From: Axinella damicornis
Lineage: Eukaryota > Porifera > Demospongiae > Axinellida > Axinellidae
Length of the DNA stretch: 64,000 nucleotides
Assembly (NCBI GenBank): GCA_963931865.1
Contig: OZ007509.1
Span: forward strand, 4,617,947 to 4,681,946
Direction: 5' to 3'
Position 1 is the first letter of the stretch, and each line of letters opens with the position of its first letter. Shown here in pieces: positions 33,601 through 42,009 of the stretch. Below the pieces are notes generated by a model, which saw nothing but the letters and a program-made list of their open reading frames with translations, did no database searches and was not told the origin of the DNA. Both the position numbers and the translations under genes were made by a program.

Positions 33601-34534
33601 ACGTACTGTTGCAAACAGAGAGTGCCATGATTGTTTAGACACTGCCAAACCAGTGACAATGATACTGAGAGGGCTGCATTTCACCTCAGCTATTTTCCAA
33701 CTCAGATATTTTTAAGGGTTGTGCCAGCAGCAGGAGGGTAGCATCACTGTGTGGTTCTAGCTTCAGATGTACTCAGCTGGCATTTGTTTGTTCCATACTT
33801 TCCCACAGATATTCTCGGGAATTTTCTTCTTTCTGGTATGTTCATTATTGTATGTATAATTATATGCACATTGGAAATAAACTGGTATGCACTTTCATTA
33901 GGACTCCAGTGACACATGAGGCTAAGCTGTTGCAGCTCAATAGCAGCCAAAAACAACAATAGCAACTCAATAGCTTCATACCTACATAGGCTTTCTGCTA
34001 TGACAGCAAAGCAGAAAGCCTACGTAGGCTACAAATTATGGACTCACATGCTCCCTTCATGTTACAGTAGTGGATTGGTTCCCTACCAAGCACTTAGTAC
34101 ACCATCGGTTGACTAATAAGTGGACTCGGTTTCCATAAGTATCATGGCAACATTTCCACTAGCCCCACTCAGCGGCCTACCGGTAATAACAAGATGTGAG
34201 AGGGTGCCATATCTAGAAGAGTTAGACAAGAATGAGACCACCCATGACTATAGTACACTAGTAGCTATTCCATTTGTAAAATAATACTAGCAAACACCTG
34301 CTAGATATGGATATGAAACCTTCAAGCTTGCAATATAACCTACCCTGTGATATTCATGGCACAAGGAGTTGGTAGACTAGTACTACTGTTACTGTTCACT
34401 GTATCACTCTGTACCACAAGGGACTGGTGCTGATTGCCACCACTCTGGTGGAAAGACTGTGCAGCAGAGCTGCTGCCCGTTCACTCCACCCGGATCACCG
34501 AGACGAAACCAAAGTGGAAGAAGTCGCACTCTGA
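17753..34534 (+). CDS. SLC18B1-like vesicular polyamine transporter (MFS), tandem copy 2
   Basis: Fifteen exons in consistent phase give about 479 residues: 17753-17998, 18217-18312, 18634-18707, 19177-19321, 20008-20067, 20465-20573, 20772-20846, 21124-21197, 21492-21590, 21672-21757, 30123-30218, 30656-30727, 30994-31060, 33809-33835 and 34421-34534. The protein closely follows copy 1 exon by exon. It lacks three residues (LQS) at the end of exon 5 and a few more in exons 1, 4 and 6, all in frame. Intron 10 (21758-30122) is 8.4 kb against 115 bp in copy 1, and intron 13 is 2.7 kb against 0.44 kb, both swollen by repeats. The donor after 30218 is weak (GTTAAT against GTAAGT in copy 1). Intact coding frame argues for function; correct splicing over the large introns is not shown by sequence. 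Confidence 0.8.
21866..21970. repeat. Half copy of the 32.6-kb foldback element
   Basis: GGATTGTATACTTCACTGTT and TTGTGTGATCATCCCTGCCT match the right arm of the foldback at 32598-32872, with no left arm here. Lies in transporter copy 2 intron 10. Confidence 0.7.
22145..22497 (+). mobile_element. Non-LTR retrotransposon (LINE) reverse-transcriptase C-terminal fragment
   Basis: A frame beginning near LGLLITSNLSWTTHIDNI continues KARRILGLVYRRFYRHS, a decayed H.W.M/pro-rich-like stretch, LQKDIAMLEKTQQFASRIC and LDLPSLAQRRLHTRLCY. This block order is typical of the region just after the RT palm in CR1/Jockey-type LINEs (SW..HI..I..KA.r.LG...R, then LE..Q..A.R, then L.SL..RR). It is truncated at both ends and embedded in intron 10 of transporter copy 2. 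Confidence 0.75.
22482..23935. repeat. Hairpin-ended module A
   Basis: Starts at TATCAGAGAACGCGGTAGCG, contains a (TTCTTC)n tract, an antisense Cys-containing frame (22925-23170) and ends in a 259-bp foldback. Module B (23941-25033) repeats the same order but is shorter, lacking about 350 bp between the central part and the foldback (a section with ATCT tetranucleotides at 23385-23410). Direct tandem arrangement. Confidence 0.8.
23677..23935. mobile_element. 259-bp near-perfect foldback, module A
   Basis: Reads CTAGAAACAAAAAATTTTCT at one end and its complement at the other, with almost complete pairing through GATCGACTCCCGAAAAAGCA and GTCCCATCCCATC, and a loop of about 22 bp near TAAATTCTACATTTTTCA. 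Both ends are CTAG. Predicted to extrude as a long hairpin. No coding capacity. Confidence 0.9.
23941..25033. repeat. Hairpin-ended module B
   Basis: Second copy of the module beginning ATCAGAGAACGCGGTAGCG and ending in an equivalent 259-bp foldback (24775-25033). A minus-strand frame at 24247-24585 (112 residues) contains PKCCKKECNVRLHVNCACAF and CRSCQY. The corresponding frame in module A shares DGIVTIDLGK and PDDGFTRIQLI but is broken earlier. Whether this is a real protein is unresolved, because the plus-strand frames are equally conserved. Confidence 0.75.
25217..25864 (-). CDS. Cys/His-rich intronless protein, unassigned
   Basis: A 215-residue frame without introns. It begins MDFFFQPSKKARTAGWKIG (a basic, possibly nuclear, stretch from the second Met), has a mid region with LNALGVSDLKKVSTCLKAA, and then a C-terminal half with about 16 Cys and several His (GKCLDPDRDCKQKVTC, CPKCGGHYSGHGCSC). 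It ends in a Ser/Asp/Glu-rich tail. The CPxC...HGCxC pattern could bind zinc. It lies within transporter copy 2 intron 10, on the opposite strand, among transposable elements. I do not recognise the family; it could be an element-encoded or captured host gene. Codon composition is balanced and GC-richer than the surrounding intron. Confidence 0.6.
   Translation of the reverse strand: MQAMDFFFQPSKKARTAGWKIGSERFAGVVHAKRPKTEDQVHKLLNALGVSDLKKVSTCLKAAIINGYVLLLQPKEDPLGLFGLDQVLLKGKCLDPDRDCKQKVTCRVRDILYQPDNGIDYADGGPAATLRCTEFCPGIYVTRLCLGTPEFENGKFHNHCAEHFKFGYCIGDYQNCHCPKCGGHYSGHGCSCYSFDSEDELSSDECGSSYTVESD
26025..27932 (+). CDS. Possible two-exon micro-gene
   Basis: Exon 1 (ATG at 26025, or 26031, to 26142) ends at a good donor AAAG|GTAAGT. 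Exon 2 (27859-27932) starts at TCATGCAG and joins in phase. The predicted product of about 63 residues contains RAARRADIETLPELMDF and a basic YHPWKRRKRAA segment before TAA at 27930-27932. The intron holds the nested mobile elements at 26780-27748. Its start lies about 160 bp from the start of the divergent Cys-rich gene, suggesting a shared promoter. Homology unknown. The evidence is only splice sites and frame. Confidence 0.35.
26893..27431. mobile_element. hAT-type non-autonomous element (MITE), nested
   Basis: Terminal inverted repeats TAGAGCTGCAACGATA and ATATCGTTGCAGCTCTA, with further inverted ATCGATATATCG-rich arms. Flanked by an exact 8-bp duplication CATGGTAC (26885-26892 and 27432-27439). 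The 8-bp duplication and AGAGCTGCAACGAT-type ends are characteristic of hAT transposons. At 539 bp it holds no recognisable transposase. Confidence 0.88.
27599..27634. repeat. Poly(C) run, 36 bp
   Basis: Uninterrupted C homopolymer inside the right arm region of the 969-bp element. Confidence 0.98.
28532..29815 (+). pseudogene. Crypton-type tyrosine recombinase with a single in-frame stop
   Basis: One reading frame of about 427 codons runs from ATG 28532 to TGA 29813-29815, interrupted only by TAA at 29141-29143. The N-terminal part (about residues 15-110) resembles the SAM-like core-binding domain of KIAA1958/ZMYM/QRICH1-type Crypton-derived proteins. The catalytic part shows the tyrosine recombinase residues in order: R in FCRRGQENLHDL, H-x-x-R in NHSVRATSIT, H in VSGHKSEASI and Y in SIRSYASK. 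A DDLDLNELIPHEWMEWL-like acidic tail follows. Intronless, inside transporter copy 2 intron 10. One stop suggests a young dead copy, recoding, or a sequence error. Confidence 0.8.
29966..30108. mobile_element. Foldback just downstream of the Crypton gene
   Basis: ATTATTGCACGCTTCTGTGT and its complement enclose ATTACTACCC(T)CGGAATGCAATATTCCAC arms and a GGCCTTCGGCC centre. About 143 bp, almost fully self-complementary. The right end abuts the ATATTCTTACCTATTAG acceptor sequence conserved with copy 1, so this is the right boundary of the intron insertion. It could be the 3' terminal structure of the neighbouring element or an independent foldback. Confidence 0.75.
30287..30446. mobile_element. 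TAGCC-family element, degenerate left end
   Basis: Left end TAGCCTCGATCAAACCCAG, right end GGGCCTGGGAACGAGGCTG. No clear target duplication was found. In transporter copy 2, after exon 11. Confidence 0.55.
31807..31872. mobile_element. TAGCC-family element
   Basis: Ends TAGCCTCGTTCCCAGGCC and AGCCTGGGAATGAGGCTA. Flanks GAGAGAAAT and GTGAGAAAT form a near 9-bp duplication. A solo end GGCCTGGGAACGAGGCTA also lies at about 31143-31160. Confidence 0.75.
32598..32872. mobile_element. 275-bp foldback element
   Basis: The left arm AAAACATTTAAAATGTAACA is mirrored by TGTTACATTTTAAATGTTTT. Pairing continues through GGATGTAGGGATACCAGAAC, AAGTAAGGAAACAAGGTAGG and ACAAAACAGTGAAGTATACA, with a short central loop near ATAATACGTGTATAATG. 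The arms are nearly identical. Located in intron 13 of transporter copy 2; a half copy sits at 21866-21970. Confidence 0.85.
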
Positions 34535-34987
34535 AGTTATGGTAGTGAGATGTCTCTCCTTGTGCATCAGAGTGCTAAGGCACTGAAATGGTTTGGAATG
34601 ACCTTCGAAAGGACTACACTCACAATCTTCTGTGTTAGCATTATTATTGTTACCTCGATATTTTGTATTACTATACGGAATTGCATTTAACACCATGCAA
34701 GCAAGAATTGTCAAATTAGTGTTTTGTGAAATCTGCAATCAATGTAACAGTTAATGTACAGACATTTGCATGGTGTAATTACTTGAATAGAGTCCATTTC
34801 TCTCCTTTGCACGAACTGGGTCAGAAAACAGTCCTCTCACTTTGTAGGGCCTCCATTTTCTGTCCATCAAAGTGAAATAGCTTACATGTGTGCCTATTAG
34901 AGGCCGTATGGTGCAATAAAGACATATGCCCAGAAAACAATTATTTCTGACTGAATGTACATAAAAATGATTGAATAGCAACAAAAG

Positions 34988-35080
34988 TAGCCTCGTTCTC
35001 AGGCTCCTCCCCAGCTTTTTTTCTCCCTGGTTTTGTACAGTATCAACAAAACGCTGGGGAGGAGCCTGGGAACGAGGCCA
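34988..35080. mobile_element. TAGCC-family element
   Basis: Ends TAGCCTCGTTCTCAGGCTCC and GGAGCCTGGGAACGAGGCCA, with inner TCCCCAGC/GCTGGGGA pairing. Flanks CAACAAAAG and CAACAAACG form an imperfect 9-bp duplication. Confidence 0.78.
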
Positions 35081-35293
35081 CAACAAACGTACGTGTGTCT
35101 ACAAATGATTTTTCATACACCACTTGCATCACAGTTATCCCTCAGCAGTTATACTTCAAACCTGGATACATATTGCTTTAGAGGTAGATGTAGGACCTCT
35201 TCTCTGCAGTTGTGGATAAGAATGGAAATAAGCTATTGTGTCTAGGATCCATGACATTATCTGTAGTTTATTCCCATTTGGTCAATTCCTAGT

Positions 35294-35833
35294 TTACCGT
35301 AGATCGGGAAATTTTCGTGTTAAAAATATTTCGTGTGTAAATTTTTCGTGGCGTTAAATTTTCGTAGTTTAGCTCCATCAACGAAAATTTTTTAACGATC
35401 ATTGTGTCCAGAATGGAGACGTACGAACGAGCTGCTGCTATGCCATCGTCACTGATGTGCCAACAAAGCGTTCTTCAGGGCTGTAGCTACTGTATCTCCT
35501 GTACGGCCCGCGCTGCCTCCCTTCCGCTTCGGCCCGCCGTTTGTCGAATCGAGCACCTCCCGATTCTCTGAGGCAATACCTCGCGAAGGAACGGAGAGCG
35601 ACAGAGATCTTATGAGATCAGGGAGTCCATCTGTGGCCTTGAAGAATCGCAGAACTTGAAGGACCGTCGGGGGGAGTGCAGCACAGGTGAATTCAGTACT
35701 ACTATTTTACACGTGGCTGACCGTAAAAATTATCCGTTGTACATGTAGTAAATAAATTTCGTGTGTTAAATTTTCGTGGTTGCGGGCAACTACGAAAATA
35801 TTTTAACAACGAAAATTTCCCGATCTACGGTAA
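35294..35833. mobile_element. 540-bp terminal-inverted-repeat element
   Basis: Termini TTACCGTAGATCGGGAAATT and AATTTCCCGATCTACGGTAA, with subterminal blocks of TTTTCGTGTTAAA repeated in both orientations. The GC-rich interior (about 35410-35690) has no convincing frame. Non-autonomous DNA transposon; superfamily not assigned, because the ends could include a TA or TTA duplication. Confidence 0.75.
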
Positions 35834-36654
35834 TTGTCAATTCTCACTTTCATCAATTTCACTTTGTCAACTCCCACTTTGTCAACTTGTCACTTCCCAG
35901 TTCGGCAACATTGGGAATTGACAAAGTGAAGACAATTAATACCAAACGAGGCATGAAAACTTGAACTACGCAACAGTAGAAACAGCACTGTTATAGAGTT
36001 ATTGTCAAGCGGTTCACTCGAGGATCACCCAGCGCATTGCCAGCAAAGAGGACCAAAAGCATTAGTCCAGCAGTCCAGTCGCGCTAGTTTGTCGCTTCAT
36101 ATGCATCCAAGAATGGCTTGAATATGGCAACCAACTACCTTGGGTGTACATCTGAAGGAAAGGTGCAAGCAGAATCCAAAGCATAATAAGTGCACAAGCA
36201 AAGTAGTGGAGTGATACATAGGATGATATGGGGCCATCTTAGAAAGCTATCAAGTATACGTAGCCACATGCAACTCAACGACTCCCCTATCCTCTCAGTG
36301 AATCCTGACCATTAAACCGCAGCCAACACACCTACCCACATTTGTCCCATGATTCTGCAGTGAAGGCGAGGGGAACATAATTTCACCACACATAAGTTAT
36401 CACTTATGCGTTATGCTGTGGCTTCACCTTGGTAGTGGGCTGTTTGGTGAGAAGTGGAGGCTGAAGAACAGTACACAATAATTACACCGTAAAAAGAGAA
36501 GGTTTTTAACCAGGCTCCTACTCCTCCTAGTTACGTACCTGCAACTAAGGAACTTGCCTATTAGGCCTAGTTTCAGATAATTATATGTCAAATTATAGGC
36601 AGCACTTGTTTGTAAGTTCTTTGAATACTATGCACAGCTAGTGGAGGCAAGAGA

Positions 36655-36815
36655 TGTCACTGAGGTGACCGGTGCAGGCAGCTAGCATTCCTTACCAGTG
36701 CATTATATTCCAAAGAAATGTGACTTGCACTCTCATGCAGCCTGGATGAAAAATGAAGCATACATGTGAAGCATACATCCTCCTGGGTATGGTCTCTGTG
36801 GCCACCATAATTCTC
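36655..36815 (+). pseudogene. Decayed duplicate of the secreted gene's 5' end
   Basis: GAGATGTCACTGAGGTGACC and a later ATGAAGCATACATGTGAAGC...GTCTCTGTGGCCACCATAAT block match, in order, the 5' UTR and signal-peptide region of the gene beginning at 37008. The frame is lost soon after. Spacing suggests a local tandem duplication of about 290 bp. Confidence 0.65.
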
Positions 36816-37007
36816 AGGCTCCTACTCCTCCTAGTTACGTATACCTACAAAACTCGATCTAGCTTGCCTTATTAGGCCTTATTTATATCTGCACTTGTGT
36901 ACATTCTTTGAATACCATGCACATGCAGTGGAGGCACCAAGAGATGTCACTGAGGTGACCAGTGTATGCAGTTCTTTTTTGTCACTCGCATGCAGCTTGG
37001 AAGAAAA

Positions 37008-37784
37008 ATGAAGAACACGTGTGTCATCCTCCTTGCTATCCTCTCTGTGGCCACCATCATTCTCACTGCGGCTGCGACTGGAAGAACTGCTGCTGTTCGG
37101 AATTCAGTGTGTCCTGTTGACTGGTTTGCTGCTGAATTTACGCTCACAGCCAATGTGACAATTCCTTTTGCTGTATTAATATCACGTGGCCTCGATCCAG
37201 AGCTCAGATATTTCACTGAAATATTACAGTTTACGCCTCGGGAAATTGAAACAGCAAGACAAGAGGCAACCCAATTCTTCCGTGAGAGGTTTGGCCTTGA
37301 TTTCCCATCTGATCGCAATGAACTTAATCAAAGCTTCTTTCAGAATGCTACTTTGTTTCCCGTTCAAGTGCCTGTAAACTACACTGTTAGCATCAACCGC
37401 TGGCTGGTGAATGGCAACACCATGTCATCAAAGTGTTTTGCTGCTACTATTGGTGGGTTTGAGGCCACGTTTACTGGAGATCAGATGCTACATGGAACCT
37501 ATGGTGGTGTAGAGGGAAGGCCAGTTGGGCCTGGCAATATACTAACACATACATATCTCGTAGCTAACGTTTGCCCTCAGCAGCCTATAGTTATCCAACT
37601 GCGTACCCTCACTCCTGGCCGTGCAGACCTTGATGGATACTCAGTAGTCAACACTGAACTCATTCATCCTACACTTGGTGTCGGTCGTGAGCTTGGGGTA
37701 ACAAGGGTTGCTCCTGTTCCTGGAAATCTGGGACTATTTCGATTTGAAATCCAGGCTATCTTAACATTCCCACGATTGCAGTAG
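37008..37784 (+). CDS. Secreted protein of unknown family, paralog B
   Basis: A single-exon frame of 258 residues. The start at 37008 gives a clean signal peptide (MKNTCVILLAILSVATIILT). An upstream in-frame ATG at 36966 would put hydrophilic residues first and is less likely. The mature chain opens with VCPVDWFAAEFTLTANVT and then R(E)I...QEATQFFRERFGLDF. Mid and late segments are VPVNYTVSINRWLVNG, GGVEGRPVGPGNILTH and RFEIQAILTFP. Few Cys (about four), several N-glycosylation sequons, no transmembrane segment after the signal and no tandem repeats. It is paralogous to the gene at 1-400. No domain is recognised; a secreted or cell-surface adhesive, defensive or enzymatic role cannot be chosen from sequence. 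Confidence 0.75.
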   Translation: MKNTCVILLAILSVATIILTAAATGRTAAVRNSVCPVDWFAAEFTLTANVTIPFAVLISRGLDPELRYFTEILQFTPREIETARQEATQFFRERFGLDFPSDRNELNQSFFQNATLFPVQVPVNYTVSINRWLVNGNTMSSKCFAATIGGFEATFTGDQMLHGTYGGVEGRPVGPGNILTHTYLVANVCPQQPIVIQLRTLTPGRADLDGYSVVNTELIHPTLGVGRELGVTRVAPVPGNLGLFRFEIQAILTFPRLQ

Positions 37785-37903
37785 CTAGCTATAACTGAAA
37801 GATTATTTCAAGGAACATATCAAGGTTTCTACTGTTTTTACTGACTCTATGATAAAACTACCGGACTGTTTATAATGCATCCTACACAAGGGTATGAGTG
37901 AAC

Positions 37904-38393
37904 TAGGTCTATAGGTCAGAATTATAGCTGTATGTCCTGTGGAGAGCTGCATGTATCAATTCACTGTACTGCACTGCCATTATATTCCAAGCGGAGTGGG
38001 GTCTGGGCACCCCCACTTGCAACACCATTCGGAGCTAACTACAACCACAGAACTAGAACCAGAGGGACCAACATTGGTAGAGACCCTGCCTGAGGAGGCC
38101 AATGCCATTGGACACCAGAGAAAATCGACAGAGACAGAAGCGCGCTCACCAGTCTGCGCGTGCACAGCTGGTATAATTTTCCCGCCAAAATGTGAACCAA
38201 CCAATCAAATAAGAGCGTTTAAGGCCTACGGCGCGCGCGTAGCCAGCCGGCTTCTGTGGGTATATAAAGCACGTCCCGCAGTGCCGAAGTCATTCGGGCT
38301 AGGTACTGCTCGGGTGAGGTTCTAGGTCTATAGGTCAGAATTATAGCTGTATGTCCTGTGGAGAGCTGCATGTATCAATTCTCTGTACTGTAT
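37904..38393 (+). repeat. TATA-box cassette copy 1 flanked by ~70-bp direct repeats
   Basis: The cassette 37980-38321 begins ATATTCCAAGCGGAGTGGGG. It contains CCAATCAAAT and an inverted CCAAT (CCATTGG), a TATA box in GGGTATATAAAGC at about 38259, and ends CTGCTCGGGTGAGGTT about 50 bp later. It is flanked by direct repeats (AGGTCTATAGGTCAGAATTA...) at 37904-37974 and 38325-38392. The same cassette, without those flanks, lies at 44411-44774. The CCAAT-TATA-initiator spacing looks like an RNA polymerase II promoter. It may be a solo LTR or a non-autonomous element carrying a promoter. Confidence 0.7.
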
Positions 38394-38714
38394 TACAATT
38401 ACTAGTGTTTAGTTCTGATCAGATGTTAAGAGCAAGGGAACAAATTATGCCTCCTTCATACCAGGCCACTTTTCAGACTTGCGTGGCCTGGGAACGAGGC
38501 TAAGGTTTAATAATAGGTTCTTGGCTTTGGGATTACATCACACTATAATAACATACTACATAGTGAGTAAATTTGAAAGGGATTATTACTGCACTGCTAG
38601 CTTACCACTGAGCCAGAGTGTTCAGGAACACGTCCTCATTGTCTTTATCCTGGTGGTGAGATGAGATCACATACTTAGTCAAATGTGGAGGATGTGCTCC
38701 TTTTAAAGTTAATG

Positions 38715-38925
38715 GACTTTGGAGTCCATAGTGCATAAATGCAGTGCATGCTGCCACACCTATAATACTGCATGCTACCATGCCTGGATTCAATGTAGTG
38801 GACATTGCCACACCCCTCAGGACCTTATCGCTATAGGACATCATCGCAGCTATCAATGTAGTGGACATTGCCACACCCCTCAGGGCCCTATTCATTTAGT
38901 ATATCAATGTAGTGATTGTCTGACC
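38715..38925. repeat. Short tandem minisatellite
   Basis: Three imperfect units around CAATGTAGTGGACATTGCCA followed by CACCCCTCAGG. Confidence 0.7.
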
Positions 38926-38996
38926 TGAAGGCTGACATGCCCCTCAAGATATATCTATATCTTACCTATTGATGTAGTGTGGGGCTTGTGTATGAC

Positions 38997-39791
38997 CTCG
39001 GCCATTTCCTTTCTCAGGTACTTCATTGACAAATTTAATACTCAAACACTGTGTGAGAGAGAGAGGTAACAGCTGATAAGATGTGGCCAGAAAATTTATG
39101 CAGTGGTGCCTTTGATGTAACCATGACAACACAAAGGGGGGGGGGGGGGGGGGGGGGGACTCCATATGCATTGCAGAATTACATCTAAAATGTAATCATC
39201 GCAATCAATTACAACAAGGCTGATTGGTGCTGATAAAGTCACATTTTCAAGTCACTGTCAATTGGGGTTGCCAGGGTCAAGGGTCACCAGTGTGTGGTCA
39301 TGTGATCACAAACAGTCACAGACTATATGACCTCAGCTGCAGCTGTGGGTACAATACCCTTTGCCCTGCCCCGCCACTCTTTAGACGTTTAGTCCATGCC
39401 TACCTTCCTCTACATTCAAGTCCTCTTTGACAGACGTTCTGAAGAGCTTTAGTCTCAACCGTCTTGCTAGTGCATCCACCTCTCTGCAAGGGGGGGGGGG
39501 GGGGGGGGGGGGGGGGCAGAACTGGCCTGCTTCGACCATCACAGTAGGTGACATCACATAATCTATGTGTATGTTCATTGAGGAGCCAAACTGTTTGTAA
39601 GAGCTGGTTCATGTAATCCGAGTCCACTGGTAGGAGTTAGGCAAGGCGGGAAGCAGCAAGTTGAGACGATGGACACCACCATCCTCCCCCTCACTGATGG
39701 TTCAGGCTGGACAGACAGGGCTACTTACGGTGTCATACACGCCTCATCAATCTTGTTCTCACATCACGATCTCACCCACTTCCATCTCAAC
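38997..39791 (-). pseudogene. RAB23-like small GTPase, C-terminal exons, decayed
   Basis: Three exon-like blocks on the minus strand splice in phase: 39729-39791, 39404-39483 and 38997-39048. The second reads EVDALARRLRLKLFRTSVKE plus DLNVEE, strikingly like the RAB23 segment with FYRTSVKEDLNV (the G5-like region and following helix). The third continues VFEY and then, after a one-base slip, a plausible helix (KYLRKEMAE). The first contains NKID (the G4 guanine-specificity motif) and DEACM but has lost residues and frame before it. No G1 (P-loop) exon was found to the right. A further exon-like block on the same strand lies at 38590-38650 (DKDNEDVFLNTLAQ). Assigned by motif memory only. Confidence 0.55.
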
Positions 39792-39815
39792 CTGTGAGTG
39801 TGTGTGTGTGTGTAT

Positions 39816-39850
<35 letters not shown>

Positions 39851-40810
39851 ACCAAAAATGTTGTGTAACTCCACTATTTCGTAATTATAGGTACGGTGAC
39901 TTGTTTACCCATCTGTATGTCTGTTGGAGGACCTATAGTGGTCAAGCAGTGTAAATGATCTGCTTGAATGCACATTGTTCGGAAGTGCAACTGCATACAC
40001 TTCTATAGTATTCCTATTCTACTCCTAGTTACCTGGAATTAACCAGCACCTGTGTGCTCATTCCTTGATCACCAAGGAGGATCAAGATGCAACCATGGTG
40101 ACCACAGCCTGGTTAATCTCTTTTACAGTGTACTGCTCAGCATGCAGTGCCACTCCTCCAATCAGCTGGCTACCTGCCATCGAGGTACATCACTGCACAT
40201 GACACTTTCCCCTCCGCTATTGCATATACTTTAAGCGCTCAATAGCTGGAGTGAGAATGGCTTGGGAATGAGGCTAAGATACAGTATGTGTGGTGCTGCT
40301 GCTGTGACTCAAAGGGGACAAACAATTTTCTTCCAGTTCTCAGCTGCCAAAAATGAATCTCTATCAACTGTGGGGGGGGGGGAGGGGAGAGGGTGGGAAG
40401 GAGGGGGGACGGGAACAGAGAAGGGAGGAAGAGAGGGGGGAGGGAAGGGGGGAGAGGTGGGAGGGAAGAGGAGGAAGGGGGGGGGGGGGGGGGGGGGGGG
40501 TGAAAAGACAAAATTGACCTACACGGCAAGAGAAATGCATTTCCAAGTCTCAGTTCATTGACTGGTAGGTACATGATCCTGGCCTCACCCATTCTGACAC
40601 TCTGTGTGAAACCCCCTTTACTGTTTGACTCTGAGTTAGTTGCGGTACATAGGGCCTGTTGCCTGTGCATATTGTATGAAGCACATAGCTCATTCCGAGG
40701 TTGTTCAGTATTTGATCGCTTACAGTATGTTGAAACGAGGAAAGACCTGGGAGATCTGGTCACGTGCAGTGAAGGCAGGTAGACACTCTACTAGACAGAT
40801 GGTAGACACA

Positions 40811-40841
<31 letters not shown>
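39137..40841. repeat. Cluster of poly(G) runs
   Basis: Runs of 20-33 G at about 39137-39159, 39491-39516, 39817-39848, 40479-40500 and 40812-40840, with a G/A-rich stretch at 40372-40480. The intervening DNA has no supported gene apart from the RAB23-like remnant. A fragment like the arm of the 969-bp element (CCTGGGAGATCTGGTCAC) precedes the last run. Confidence 0.9.
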
Positions 40842-41991
<1,150 letters not shown>

Positions 41992-42009
41992 TGTGTGCGT
42001 ACATGTGTG

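Noticed and set aside
36947..37318. Minus-strand 123-codon frame
   Set aside because: Antisense shadow of the secreted protein gene, which has a signal peptide and a paralog.
40262..40763. Gly/Glu-rich and Pro/Ser-rich frames
   Set aside because: Derived from a G/A-rich low-complexity stretch and poly(G).
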